Origin: JAVSMW01 sp032027005
Lineage (GTDB): Bacteria > Bacillota > Thermincolia > Thermincolales > UBA2595
Direction of reading: 5' to 3'
Length of the DNA: 64,000 nucleotides
NCBI GenBank assembly: GCA_032027005.1
Contig: JAVSMW010000006.1
Span: forward strand, 1 to 64,000
Under the pieces are notes generated by a model. The model was not told the origin of the DNA. It made no database searches and saw only the letters and a list, made by a program, of their open reading frames with translations. How positions within the stretch are numbered: the first letter of the stretch is position 1; the number at the start of each line of letters is the position of its first letter. The translations under genes were made by a program, and so were the position numbers. Positions 10,331-19,534 of this stretch are shown here, piece by piece.

Positions 10331-11395
10331 ATGCACATGGCGGATGCTTTAATTTCACCGGTCGTAGGTGGAACCATGTGGGCCGCTACCGCGGGAGCCG
10401 CAGCCTATTCAATTAAGAAAATCCAAAATGATTTGGATGNAAAGAAGATTCCCTTGATGGGAGTAATGGCGGCTTTTGTTTTTGCCGCGCAGATGATTAA
10501 TTTTTCAATACCTGGGACCGGTTCAAGTGGTCACCTTGGAGGCGGCCTGCTGCTGGCTATTCTACTTGGGCCATATGNCGGATTCCTGGCCATGGCTGCC
10601 ATTCTTTCAATTCAGGCCTTGTTTTTTGCTGACGGAGGACTTCTGGCATTAGGGNTGCAATATTTTTAATCTTGGATTNTTTACCTGTTTTATTGCCTAT
10701 CCCCTGATATATAAACCGATTATTGCCAAAGGATATACCCCCAAACGCATTTTTGGAGCATCCATGCTTGCCGCGATTATTNGGCCTTCAGCTGGGTGCC
10801 TTTGGCGTCGTGCTTGAAACTCTGTTTTCCGGAAAGACCGAACTTCCTTTTGGCACCTTCGTATTGCTGATGCAGCCCATCCATCTTGCGATCNGAGTGG
10901 TGGAAGGCCTTGTCGTTACCGCTGTTGTTTCTTTTGTTTGGAAGGAACGACCGGAAATCATTGAGAAAGCAGCTTTGGGAGAAGCGCTGGGAAGTGTCTC
11001 CATNAAAAAAAGTTTTAACTGTCCTTGCTCTGGCGGCGGTAATTGCCGGAGGCATGTTCTCCTGGTTTGCTTCGGCTAATCCGGACGGCCTGGNAATGGT
11101 CTATGTTCAGAACAGCAGGCGTAGAGGAACTTAAAGCGCCAGATGGCATTCATCAGACCATGTCTGAAATCCAAAGCAAGACCGCCTTTTTACCTGATTA
11201 TGGCTTTAAGGCATCAGAAAACGATAGCGCGGCAANGCACTGGAGAAGGTGAAGGCGAAGCGTCATGGCCTGCTGTAAGTGGCGGCACCAGTGTTGCAGG
11301 ACTTGTTGGCGCCGGTTTGACGCTTGCTTTTGCGGCNTCTTATTGGGTTTGCCGTTAGCTTGGTCAAAAAAAAGAAGCCTGATTTAACCGCTTAA
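10331..11395 (+). CDS. nikM: NikMN-type ECF transporter substrate-binding/permease subunit
   Basis: Membrane component binding Ni2+ or Co2+. ATG 10331 is preferred over an upstream GTG because the mature N-terminus MHMADALISP carries the metal-coordinating Met-His motif of the CbiM/NikM family, and GAGGAG lies 11-16 nt upstream. The NikM part is followed by a PDGLE/CbiN-like module (ASANPDGLEW) and a last transmembrane helix, so M and N are fused. The Ns at 10655, 10781, 11003, 11093, 11236 and 11337 must be bridged. It reads to TAA 11393-11395, about 350 residues. It is separate from the cobalt CbiMN pair at 19851. Confidence 0.82.
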
Positions 11396-11399
11396 AAAC

Positions 11400-11436
11400 T
11401 NACGAGGCGGGGTTAATAACCCCGCCAGCAATTATT
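11400..11436 (+). terminator. GC-rich hairpin between nikMN and nikQ
   Basis: GGCGGGGTTAATAACCCCGCC forms a strong stem (about 11406-11426) followed by AATTATTTT. It may attenuate transcription between the permease and the T-component gene, or protect the upstream transcript end. Confidence 0.55.
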
Positions 11437-11457
11437 TTAAAGGATTTGAGTATCATT

Positions 11458-12266
11458 ATGGCAAACACAATGGATTCATTATTTAATATTCGGCTTCTGN
11501 ACGACTTGGCCCGCAAGGAAACTGTCGTCCATAGGGTACACCCTCTCGTAAAGCTTCTGACCACAGTCATTTATTTGACAGTGGTTGTCTCCTTTGGCAG
11601 ATACGAAATTATCGGTCTTCTGCCCCTGCTTTTTTATCCTNGTGCTGGTGATAACACTGGCTGAGCTTNCCCTTACTACCCATATTGAAAAGAATGCTGC
11701 TTGCCGCACCTTTTGTGATTGGAATAGGTATATTAAACCCTGTGTTTGACCATCAAGTTTTTGTGGTTGGCGGGCTGACAATATCCAGAGGCTGGATCAC
11801 CTTTTTTGCAGTTTTCCTGAAGTGTATATTCACTGTGAGTGCGGCGCTGCTGCTTATTGCCACCACCGGGATGGACAGACTGGCATCTGCTTTAAGGATG
11901 CTGAAAGTTCCACGTCTGTTTGTATTGCAGCTGTTGTTGACCTACCGGTATATCTCAGTGTTGATGGAAGAGGTTTCTCTGATATGGAGGGCATATTCAA
12001 TGCGGGCTCCTCAGCAAAAGGGGATTCATCGCGGGGTTTGGGGCTCTCTGATTGGGCAGCTTATACTAAGGACTTTTGAAAGGGCGCAGCGAGTATATCA
12101 AGCCATGTGTTTAAGANGGTTTACAGGGGAGTACAATACGGGAGGACACATAAGGGTTACAGCCCAGGACTTAGCATATTTGGTTGGTTGGAGTCTGNTT
12201 TTTGCCTTAGTGAGAATTTACAATATTCCTATGTTGATAGGCACATTGTTTACAGGAGTGGTATGA
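11458..12266 (+). CDS. nikQ: ECF transporter T component (CbiQ/NikQ family)
   Basis: Transmembrane coupling subunit of the ECF transporter, start ATG 11458. It has several hydrophobic helices, the conserved VHPLVKLL near the N-terminus and the coupling-helix signature YSMRAPQQKG near 12000. Four Ns (11500, 11641, 11669, 12117) interrupt it. The stop at 12264-12266 overlaps the start of the ATPase gene, so the two are translationally coupled. Confidence 0.82.
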
Positions 12267-13022
12267 TGAGTCACCATATGACAGAGGTCAGAGATTTGCA
12301 TTATATTTATCCGGATGGGCATAAGGCGATAAATGGCATATCCTTTGAAATCCACCATGGAGAGTCGGTGGGAATTATTGGGGCAAACGGTGCGGGCAAG
12401 TCTACCCTGCTTATGCTGCTCATGGGAGTTCTTTTCCCATGCCAAGGGGAAGTTCGGGTGGGCGAGGTTTTAGTAACTAAAAAGACTCTGCCAAGTATTC
12501 GTCAAAGGATGGGCATGGTTTTTCAGGACCCGGACGACCAGTTGTTCATGACAACTGTTTACGATGATGTGGCCTTTGGGCCGCGCAATTACAAGCTGGA
12601 AGNAAAAGAAGTGGAAAAGCGGGTGCATCAAGCCTTGGAGATGGTTGGAATTCTTCATCTAAAAGATCGGGCGACCTTCAAGCTGTCCGGCGGCGAAAAG
12701 CGTGCTGCAGCCATTGCATCTGTGCTTTCCATGCAGCCGGATATTCTGGTGATGGATGAGCCAACCTCTGCGCTTGACCCCAAATCCAGACGGAGGCTGA
12801 TGAAACTGCTCAATAGCTTTGAACACACAAAAATCATAACCAGCCATGATTTAGATATGGTATACGAATTATGTGCAAGAACCATAGTAATTAAAAACGG
12901 TGAAATCGCCGCAGACGGGCCTGCGTCAGAAATTCTGCTNAAATGCTGAATTGATGGATGCCTGTGGGCTGGAGATGCCCCTGGCACTGCAAAATTGTCC
13001 TGTATGTGGTAGGAAAAAATAA
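12266..13022 (+). CDS. nikO: ECF transporter ATPase (CbiO/NikO family)
   Basis: Energising ABC ATPase for the nickel/cobalt ECF transporter. Walker A is GANGAGKST, the Q-loop is VFQDPDDQL, the signature is LSGGEKRAA, Walker B is ILVMDEPTSALD and the switch His is ITSHD. The start is ATG 12266 or 12263, overlapping the nikQ stop. After bridging the N at 12940 the protein continues to TAA 13020-13022 and ends with a CxxC pair (CPVCGRKK), unusual for CbiO and possibly metal-binding. Length is about 252 residues. Confidence 0.85.
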
Positions 13023-13083
13023 NAAAATATTTTATGCAAAAGGAATTCTTTAAATTATGTAGAATGGATAGTAAAGAGAATTA

Positions 13084-13204
13084 GGTATCAAGAAGATACC
13101 TTGTCATGATTAAAGGAACAGGTTACCANAGCAGAATAATTAGGATNTGACCATGAAGGTCTTGCCTGAAGAAATGGGCGGATTTCATGGTTTTTGTTTT
13201 TTTA
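13084..13204 (+). promoter_or_regulatory. Candidate cis-regulatory leader RNA, copy C (upstream of DUF3842-cooT)
   Basis: The perfect hairpin GGTATC-AAGAA-GATACC at 13084-13100 differs from copy B by G-U to A-U pairing in the stem. It is followed by TTAGGATNTGACCATGAAGG and the ACCATGAA/TTTCATGGT terminator with TTTTTGTTTTTTT (13150-13203). It lies 80 nt before a CODH-nickel accessory gene pair. Confidence 0.62.
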
Positions 13205-13282
13205 AGAAGGATTATTTGATGATTTATATCATCAAAGTCATTTGAAGGATACATTAGATTGCAATATGCTAAAGGAGTGAAA

Positions 13283-13714
13283 ATGAAAGTAGCGGTAATT
13301 GATGGACTGGGCGGAGGAATANGCAAAGTTTTAGTAGAGAAAATCAGGAAAGAGTTTCAGGACGATGTGGAAATATGGGCCTTTGGGACTAATTCCACGG
13401 CTACCTCAATTATGGTCAAGGCAGGCGCTGACGAGGGCGCTACAGGAGAAAACCCTATCAGTCGCAATATTGATAAAGTCGAAGTCATTATAGGTACAAT
13501 ATCAATAATTATTGCAAATTCGATGATGGGAGAGTTGACTNCCGCTATGNCTGAAGCGGTTGGGTCCAGTAACGCCATAAAGTTGTTNNTGCCTCTTAAC
13601 CGGTCAAAAGTGAGTATTATTGGCTCACAACCGGAACCATTGCCACATCTTGCTGACAAGTTGCTGAAACAGTTGCATGATATTAGAAAAGAAAGGTCGG
13701 ATAATCATGTGTGA
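13283..13714 (+). CDS. DUF3842 family protein
   Basis: 143 residues, ATG 13283 with AAAGGAGTG upstream. It begins with a nucleotide-binding-like glycine-rich segment (VIDGLGGGI) and has the family's conserved AFGTNSTAT and GATGENP blocks. The function is not established. It is often found beside cooT, and here it overlaps it by 8 nt, so the two are probably co-translated. Ns at 13322, 13541, 13550 and 13588-13589 leave a few residues unknown. Confidence 0.8.
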   Translation: MKVAVIDGLGGGIXKVLVEKIRKEFQDDVEIWAFGTNSTATSIMVKAGADEGATGENPISRNIDKVEVIIGTISIIIANSMMGELTXAMXEAVGSSNAIKLXXPLNRSKVSIIGSQPEPLPHLADKLLKQLHDIRKERSDNHV

Positions 13715-13895
13715 AGCAAACGCATATGTAAAAAACAACGGCAACGAAGAACTTTTACTNGAGTCGGTGGATAAAATAACGCCTGAAGACAATATGTTAA
13801 TATTGGAAAACATCTATGGGCAGAAAAAAACGATTAGGGGTAAGATTGTTGAAATGGCTTTGGTGGAGCACAGAATTGTAATTGAGAGAACGTAG
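13707..13895 (+). CDS. cooT: CooT-family nickel-binding protein
   Basis: 62-residue protein starting MCEANAYV. The Cys at position 2 is the conserved nickel ligand of the CooT family, whose founding member helps insert nickel into carbon monoxide dehydrogenase. The rest is a small beta barrel (LILENIYGQKKTIRGKI). The start overlaps the DUF3842 stop. Together with the NikMNQO operon it points to nickel enzymes such as CODH/ACS or hydrogenase in this organism; none are in the window. Confidence 0.82.
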   Translation: MCEANAYVKNNGNEELLXESVDKITPEDNMLILENIYGQKKTIRGKIVEMALVEHRIVIERT

Positions 13896-14253
13896 CGGTT
13901 TCAAATTTAGGTTGTTTGTTGCATTTTTCNTTTAAGGCAGCAGGTTGTTGTTCCGCAAGAAGCGGATATGCATAAATTGAGTTAATATTGAGCAGAAGAT
14001 AAACGAGCCAAGAAGGTTCGCCTTAACAGCGACTTTTTGGCTCGTTTTATTATATGATTTCATTTTTCCGGTTTCCTTGGCAGGACCGGAATTAACCTCC
14101 TTANTTTTTTATATATTTTATCCTCCTTTCGGATTGGCGGGGGGAATATCTGACAGTTCTCTCCGCCGGGCTCTTTTTTGGGTTCATGNTTTTTGGGAAG
14201 TTAATCCATATTGGGATTAATCAGTATAAATAAATGGAAGGAGATGTTGTTTA
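13896..14253. other. Intergenic leader with two terminator-like hairpins before fmdE
   Basis: No gene is seen. ACGAGCCAA pairs with TTGGCTCGT (14009-14045) ahead of TTTTATTAT, and GGCGG pairs with CCGCC (14137-14170) ahead of CTCTTTTTT. TTCCGGT/ACCGGAA (14065-14092) forms a third hairpin. Such a series fits either the end of the cooT transcript plus an attenuated leader for the FmdE operon, or a riboswitch I do not recognise. Confidence 0.5.
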
Positions 14254-14865
14254 ATGTGTAAGGAACTGACTCCTTGGGAAAAGTGTGTAGAATTTCACGG
14301 TCATATCTGTCCNGGACTGTCTATTGGTTTTAAGGCGGCGGTAATCGCTCTAAACCAGTTGGGTGTTTCCAGGGCCGGGGATGAAGAATTGGTAACCATC
14401 GTNGAGAACGATGCCTGTGGGGTTGACGCGGTGCAGGTTTTAACGGGGTGTACCATCGGTAAGGGGAACCTGATTTACCGTGATTACGGAAAACAAGTAT
14501 ATACCATCGGCAACAGAAAGACCGGCGAAGCGGTCCGGGTTGCTGTAAAGCCTGATATTATGGGACGCGACCCCGAGCACCGGAGATTGATGGACCTGGT
14601 CATGAGAGGTGAAGCAACAGCCGAGGTATATGAGCATTTCAGGAGAAAGCACTTGGAGAAGTCACAAAGAATTCTGGAACTGGCTGATGAGGAGTTCTGC
14701 AAGGTGGAAAAAGTTGAACTGGCATTCCCTAAAAAAGCGCGAATTTTCGATACGATAATTTGTCAGGAATGCGGGGAAGGGGCCATGGAACCCCGCGTGC
14801 GGGTTAAGGACGGGAAAATGGTCTGCCTGGCATGTGCAGGGGAAGAGTATACAAGAGGATGGTAA
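14254..14865 (+). CDS. FmdE family metal-binding protein
   Basis: 203 residues, ATG 14254 with GGAAGGAGATG upstream. It has the FmdE signature FHGHICPGLSIGFKAA, whose Cys and His residues bind metal, and a C-terminal zinc ribbon (CQECGEG, then CLACAG). FmdE was named in formylmethanofuran dehydrogenase operons, but in Firmicutes it usually sits beside FecCD-type ABC transporters, as here. A role in handling a metal or metal chelate is inferred from that setting. Confidence 0.85.
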   Translation: MCKELTPWEKCVEFHGHICXGLSIGFKAAVIALNQLGVSRAGDEELVTIXENDACGVDAVQVLTGCTIGKGNLIYRDYGKQVYTIGNRKTGEAVRVAVKPDIMGRDPEHRRLMDLVMRGEATAEVYEHFRRKHLEKSQRILELADEEFCKVEKVELAFPKKARIFDTIICQECGEGAMEPRVRVKDGKMVCLACAGEEYTRGW

Positions 14866-14886
14866 AGGAGGTAAGTAATAATAAAG

Positions 14887-15963
14887 TTGTTTAAGAGACA
14901 AGGGCAGCCGGATTGCACAACTGCCTATCAGCAATATAAGGGCAGGAAAAATGTTATTATCTTACTACTGGTGATATTGACGGTTTTTTTGGCAGCGTTT
15001 GCTATTAATGCTGGATCCACAGACTTAAACCTCTATCAGGTTCTAATTACTATTCTGGGGCAGGGAAGCAGTATTTCTAATGTAGTAATCTGGAATATTC
15101 GTCTACCCAGGGTTTTAGCAGGCATTATTGCCGGCACAGGTTTGTCGGTGGCTGGCTGTGTGATGCAGAACAACCTGAGAAATCCTCTAGCATCTCCCTC
15201 TACCTTGGGAATAGCCAATGCCGCAGCCTTTGGGGCTAATATGGCTATTATAGTTTTCGGAGCCGGCAGCGTCCAGAGTGCCAATGCTGATGCGGTAATC
15301 ATCAACAATCCATATATGGTCACGGTTTCAGCCTTTATCTGGTCGATGGTGGCTGCCTTGGCTGTTTTACTGCTGGCAAAGTTCCGGGGATTTTCACCGG
15401 AGGCCATGATTCTGGCCGGTGTCGCAATTGGTTCACTCTTCTCGGCTGGAACCATCCTTATCCAGTATTTCGCTCAGGATGTGCAAGTAGCAGCCGTGGT
15501 TTTCTGGACCTTCGGCGACCTGGGACGGGCTTCCTGGAAGGAAGTAATCATCATGGCTTGCCTGATTATTCTTTCAATCATCTACTTTATGCTCAGAAGA
15601 TGGGACTACAATGCTCTTGACAGCGGGGAAGAAACTGCTAAAGGACTGGGTGTTAACGTAGAAACAGTACGCCTGGGAGGTATGTTTGTTTCTTCCCTGA
15701 TCACCGCAGTGACGGTGTCATTCCTGGGAATTATCGGATTCATTGGTCTGGTCGGCCCTCAAATAATGAGGAGAATCATCGGTGAGGATCATCGTTTCCT
15801 CATCCCGGCATCAGCATTGATGGGGGCACTGCTGCTCCTGGTTTCCGATACCATGGCAAGGACAATCATTGCACCGGTAGTATTGCCTGTTGGAGCTATT
15901 ACCTCTTTCCTGGGGGCGCCACTCTTTCTTTATTTATTAGCAAGGGGGCATCAAAAAAGATGA
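14887..15963 (+). CDS. FecCD/BtuC-type ABC transporter permease
   Basis: Inner-membrane permease of an iron-chelate, cobalamin or other metal-complex importer, about 358 residues with around ten hydrophobic helices. Family motifs are RLPRVLAGIIAGTGLSVAG, NPLASPSTLGI and GFIGLVGPQIMRR. TTG 14887 follows a GGAGG by about 15 nt, a little far, so the exact start is uncertain. The stop overlaps the ATPase start by 4 nt. Confidence 0.88.
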   Translation: MFKRQGQPDCTTAYQQYKGRKNVIILLLVILTVFLAAFAINAGSTDLNLYQVLITILGQGSSISNVVIWNIRLPRVLAGIIAGTGLSVAGCVMQNNLRNPLASPSTLGIANAAAFGANMAIIVFGAGSVQSANADAVIINNPYMVTVSAFIWSMVAALAVLLLAKFRGFSPEAMILAGVAIGSLFSAGTILIQYFAQDVQVAAVVFWTFGDLGRASWKEVIIMACLIILSIIYFMLRRWDYNALDSGEETAKGLGVNVETVRLGGMFVSSLITAVTVSFLGIIGFIGLVGPQIMRRIIGEDHRFLIPASALMGALLLLVSDTMARTIIAPVVLPVGAITSFLGAPLFLYLLARGHQKR

Positions 15964-16712
15964 TCTTATCTGTTCAGGGATTAAAATTCAGATATCCGAG
16001 CCGTTCGGTGTTTCAAGACATTGATTTTGCTGTAGTGAAGGGAGAATGTCTGGCCGTTTTGGGTACTAATGGTGTAGGTAAGTCAACCTTGCTCAAGTGT
16101 CTTAACCGGATTTTGAAACCAAAATCCGGTGTTGTCTACATTCAAGGAGATGAGGTTTTTAAACTCAGCCGTATTGAATTGGCCCAGAGAGTGGGCTATG
16201 TCGCACAGAAATATGAGAGTGCCAGGAGCACTGTTTTTGATGCGGTACTGCTGGGCAGGAAACCATATATTAAATGGAATGTCAGCCAGCAAGACCTGGA
16301 GATCACTAACCGGGTTCTGAAGCTGCTGGAAGTGGAGGACTATTCCCTGCGGTATTTGGATGAATTGAGCGGAGGAGAATTACAGAAGGTGGTGATTGCC
16401 CGGGCACTGGCCCAGGAACCGGATCTGCTTCTGCTAGATGAACCAACCAGCAATCTGGATCTGAAAAATCAGCTCGAAGTAATCAGTATCATTAAGAAAG
16501 TAGTTAATAGCCAGCAGATTGCCGCCATCGTAACAATGCACGACCTGAACCTAGCCCTCAGGTTTGCTGACAAGTTCCTACTGCTTAAAAGTGGTATCAT
16601 TTTTGCGGCTGGCGGGATTGAGGTGATGACCCCGGAGAACATAGAGAGCGTTTATTCCGTTCCGGTAACGATTGAAAAATGCCGAAACGTTCCCGTGGTC
16701 GTTCCTTTGTAA
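15960..16712 (+). CDS. FecE/BtuD-type ABC transporter ATPase
   Basis: 250 residues. Walker A GTNGVGKST, signature LSGGELQKV, Walker B LLLLDEPTS and the switch His in TMHDLNLAL are all present. Its ATG overlaps the permease stop (ATGA). With the permease and the lipoprotein at 16792 it makes a complete importer of a metal chelate. The substrate cannot be told from sequence; corrinoid, siderophore or another metallophore are possible. Confidence 0.88.
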   Translation: MILSVQGLKFRYPSRSVFQDIDFAVVKGECLAVLGTNGVGKSTLLKCLNRILKPKSGVVYIQGDEVFKLSRIELAQRVGYVAQKYESARSTVFDAVLLGRKPYIKWNVSQQDLEITNRVLKLLEVEDYSLRYLDELSGGELQKVVIARALAQEPDLLLLDEPTSNLDLKNQLEVISIIKKVVNSQQIAAIVTMHDLNLALRFADKFLLLKSGIIFAAGGIEVMTPENIESVYSVPVTIEKCRNVPVVVPL

Positions 16713-16791
16713 CACAACTGGCTGGTTAACACAGAACCGTTTATATATGCGCTTAAGCATTAAAATCCACTGATAGAAAGGAATGTAAGTT

Positions 16792-17901
16792 GTGAGTAAA
16801 AGAATTACTGTTTTATTACTGACGATTTTACTGTTGGTTACCTTTATAGCAAGCGGTTGTGGTTCCAAGACTGTCCAGGAGAAGGATGCCGGGTCGAAAA
16901 AGATTGCGTTAACGGATATGCTTGGCAGGCAGGTTTCACTTACCATACCGGCGGAACGGGTGGTGGCTATTGGACCCGGAGCACTGAGGCTTTACAGTTA
17001 CGTGAACGGTGTGAACAAGGTAGTGGGAGTAGAGCAGATAGAAAAGGATAACCCCACCGGCAGACCCTACCTCCTGGCTAATCCTTCGCTGATGAATCTT
17101 CCTGTCATCGGACCCGGTGGGCCTAACAATGCTCCTGATCCGGAGAAGATATTGGCTGTTAAACCTGATGTAATATTCAGTACTTACATCACAGATAAAG
17201 CTGCAGTTGAGGAGCTGCAAGCAAAAACAGGTATTCCCGTGGTGGCCCTGAGCTATGGAAAAGTATCCACTTTTGATCCTAATGTTTACAGTTCTGTGCA
17301 GCTGATTGGCGAGATAGTGGGCCAGGAGAAGAAGGCTCAGGAATTGATTGCTTATATGGAGAAATGCAAACAGGACTTGGATGATCGAACCAGGATAATT
17401 ACCGACAACAAGAAACCCAGTGTGTATGTTGGGGCTTTAGGCGCCAGAGGAACACACGGCATCGAAAGCACACAGGGTAAATATTCTTTGTTTGAAGCTG
17501 TACACGCAAAGAATGTAGTGGATGAAACCGGTAAAACCGGATCTATGATGATTGATAAGGAAAAATTGATACAGTGGAACCCGGTTAAAATTTTTATTGA
17601 TCAGGCCGGATATTCAATGGTACAACAGGACTATCAAAAAAATCCGGAATTTTACAAGGCTTTGTCGGCAGTTAAGAATGGTGAACTATACTCCCAATTG
17701 CCATATAATTATTACACCACCAATATTGATACTGCTATAGCTGATGCCTTCTATCTGGGTAAAGTAATTTACCCAGAACAATTTAAGGATGTCGATCCGG
17801 AGAAAAAGGCTGATGAGATTTATCAGTTCCTGCTTGGTAAACCACTCTACACTCAGATGGCCAAAGATTTTGGCGGGTTTAAGAAGTTGACATTGCCGTA
17901 A
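16792..17901 (+). CDS. ABC transporter substrate-binding lipoprotein (FecB/BtuF-like)
   Basis: 369 residues from GTG 16792. The signal sequence ends in a lipobox (FIASGCGSK) with the acylated Cys near residue 22. The fold is of the helical-backbone class III type, with DMLGRQVSL and the conserved IGPGALRLYSY region near the N-lobe. It captures the substrate for the permease at 14887 and ATPase at 15960, 79 nt after the ATPase stop. Gly-Pro-rich segments (PVIGPGGPNNAPDPEKI) match iron-complex binders, but the ligand is open. Confidence 0.85.
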   Translation: MSKRITVLLLTILLLVTFIASGCGSKTVQEKDAGSKKIALTDMLGRQVSLTIPAERVVAIGPGALRLYSYVNGVNKVVGVEQIEKDNPTGRPYLLANPSLMNLPVIGPGGPNNAPDPEKILAVKPDVIFSTYITDKAAVEELQAKTGIPVVALSYGKVSTFDPNVYSSVQLIGEIVGQEKKAQELIAYMEKCKQDLDDRTRIITDNKKPSVYVGALGARGTHGIESTQGKYSLFEAVHAKNVVDETGKTGSMMIDKEKLIQWNPVKIFIDQAGYSMVQQDYQKNPEFYKALSAVKNGELYSQLPYNYYTTNIDTAIADAFYLGKVIYPEQFKDVDPEKKADEIYQFLLGKPLYTQMAKDFGGFKKLTLP

Positions 17902-17934
17902 ATGGATAAAATTCTTGGTGGTGACTTTGATATT

Positions 17935-18810
17935 ATGAAAAATGAAAATGACAAGACAACACAGGTGGATTTCTGGGCCAGAGCTTGGCAGCAAGCTTCC
18001 CGGCATAAAAGAAAAGGTTCCTGGCAAAAAAGTAATTACGAAAAATCAGCGGCCATATGGAACACCAGGGCTGATAGTTTTGCCAGAAACACAGCAAGAG
18101 AAAAAAATCAGGCCAGAATACAGGCGGTTTTTGAGTTTTTGGATTTTTGTGGAGTTAATATTGAAGGCATGACGGTGTTGGACATTGGCTGTGGCCCCGG
18201 TAATTACACCATACCCCTGGCAAAAAGGGCGGCTCATGTTTGGGCTCTTGATCCTGCGGCCAAGATGTTGGATATACTTAAAGCAAGAGCCGGGGAAGGA
18301 GGTCTTACCAATGTCACGTACTTAAACCAGCCTTGGGAGGAAGTGGACCTGGTCAGAAAAGGCTGGATGGGTAAGTTTGACCTGGTATTTGCCTCAATGA
18401 CACCAGGTGTTAATGACAAAGAAACCATGGAAAAGATGATGAATGCATCGAGGGGATGCTGCTATGTAAGCAAATTTGCCGGGCAGCGCAGGAACAACCT
18501 GCAGGAAAAACTGTGGCAGACAATGTTTCAGGAAACTTGGGCAGATAGTTCTACCGACATTATTTATCCTTTCAACCTGATATATTCTCTCGGATATTTT
18601 CCCTCATTAAGATTTATTAGCTCAAAGTGGATTAATGAAGATTCAGTGGAGGAAACGATTCAGAAGCTTACGGATTGGTTAGCGGGTTATACGGATATAA
18701 CTCCACAGATATTGGAGACTATACGTAAATGCGTCTTGGAGGAATCAGCCGATGGCGTGGTAAAAGAAGAAGTTGAAGCTAATATCGGTATGATGATTTG
18801 GCGAGTATGA
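17935..18810 (+). CDS. SAM-dependent class I methyltransferase
   Basis: About 291 residues. Motif I VLDIGCGPGNYTIPLAKR lies near residue 80, with an acidic end of beta2 (ALDPAAKM). ATG 17935 is preferred over ATG 17902, which abuts the previous stop without a Shine-Dalgarno site. Placed last in the FmdE-ABC operon, it may modify the imported chelate or a metallophore. No substrate motif is recognised. The frame is intact, with no Ns. Confidence 0.8.
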   Translation: MKNENDKTTQVDFWARAWQQASRHKRKGSWQKSNYEKSAAIWNTRADSFARNTAREKNQARIQAVFEFLDFCGVNIEGMTVLDIGCGPGNYTIPLAKRAAHVWALDPAAKMLDILKARAGEGGLTNVTYLNQPWEEVDLVRKGWMGKFDLVFASMTPGVNDKETMEKMMNASRGCCYVSKFAGQRRNNLQEKLWQTMFQETWADSSTDIIYPFNLIYSLGYFPSLRFISSKWINEDSVEETIQKLTDWLAGYTDITPQILETIRKCVLEESADGVVKEEVEANIGMMIWRV

Positions 18811-18910
18811 AAGCTTTTAATTGCGTGGGAGGCCTTTACAGCCACTGAATGGCAAAGGTTTAATCATAAGAATGAAGAATTCGGCTTATAATCCGCAACT
18901 ATTTAACCAC

Positions 18911-18934
18911 AAAAAAAGAGCCGAAGCTCTTCTT
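18911..18934 (-). terminator. Terminator of the small coiled-coil gene
   Basis: On the minus strand AGAGCTTCGGCTCT followed by seven Ts forms a classic intrinsic terminator just after the stop at 18934. Confidence 0.8.
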
Positions 18935-19167
18935 TAGTGCAATGTCATGCTTCTTAATTCCGATATCATTTGCTCCCCGTCTTTGATGTGCTGTTGCAAA
19001 TGGCTGACACGGTTCTGGTCGCTGGTTTTCTGCAACTCCTGAAGTTCCAGCCTGTGAGCATCAAGTGAACCTTCGAGGTCATTGAAAAGATTTACAGCTT
19101 CGTTAAAATTAATACCACCTTGGCTTTTAAGCTGGTCGAAACGGTGTTTAACACTGGAACAACTCAT
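18934..19167 (-). CDS. Small coiled-coil hypothetical protein
   Basis: 77 residues on the minus strand, start ATG at 19167-19165, with GGAGGC 11 nt upstream on that strand. It begins MSCSSVKHRFDQL and is rich in Glu, Gln and Leu with heptad-like spacing, so it is probably a helical coiled coil. It has two Cys-Ser residues at the N-terminus and no recognisable domain. It is followed by its own terminator. The longer upstream start at 19215 crosses an N and lacks a ribosome site. Confidence 0.65.
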   Translation of the reverse strand: MSCSSVKHRFDQLKSQGGINFNEAVNLFNDLEGSLDAHRLELQELQKTSDQNRVSHLQQHIKDGEQMISELRSMTLH

Positions 19168-19315
19168 AATTGATATTGCCTCCTTAANACTATTAGTGTT
19201 AAAATTTAAAAACAAATTTATACCCGGAGAGCATTAGAATTTATTTTGTAGACGACCTTGGTTTTTCTGGACAATTACTATGGTACTGTGATACAATTCT
19301 GAAAAAGGAATATAT

Positions 19316-19500
19316 TTAGGCAAGTGATTCTGTTTTTAACAGGATTGAAAAGGGAAGCCGGTTTAAATCCGGCGCGGTCCCGCCACTGTAAGAGGGAGCC
19401 TGTCTGCATGATGCCACTGGAGATTCCGGGAAGGCGCAGCACAGGCGATGACCTTGAGCCAGGAGACCTGCTTGCTTAGACTCGCCGCTGGTACCCACGA
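19316..19500 (+). promoter_or_regulatory. Cobalamin (AdoCbl) riboswitch 1
   Basis: Conserved boxes are present in order: AAAAGGGAAGCCGG, GGCGCGGTCCCGCCACTG (B12 box 19382-19388) and GAGCCAGGAGACCTGC (19456-19471). Spacing is normal for the class. A terminator follows at 19535. It should reduce expression of the downstream cobalt-uptake operon when the coenzyme is plentiful. Confidence 0.92.
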
Positions 19501-19534
19501 AGGATGGGGAGGAAGAGAACCTTAAGGTTTTTTA

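Larger units (their letters stand above)
1989..14188. other. N-rich, indel-prone draft sequence
   Basis: Dozens of isolated Ns occur from 1989 to 14188, about one every 100-250 bases. After that only three occur (19188, 27052, 35791). Many, such as those near 10655 and 10781, lie where removing the N restores the reading frame of a recognisable protein; others replace a base. They mark uncertain consensus positions. Frameshifts in this stretch should not be read as gene decay. Confidence 0.85.

Noticed and set aside
10120..13204. Leader copies as insertion-sequence ends or simple repeats
   Set aside because: Each copy lies just before an operon in the same direction and ends in a working-type terminator, with no transposase nearby.
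19316..19498. Minus-strand open frame over riboswitch 1
   Set aside because: It lies entirely in the cobalamin riboswitch, whose conserved boxes explain the sequence.
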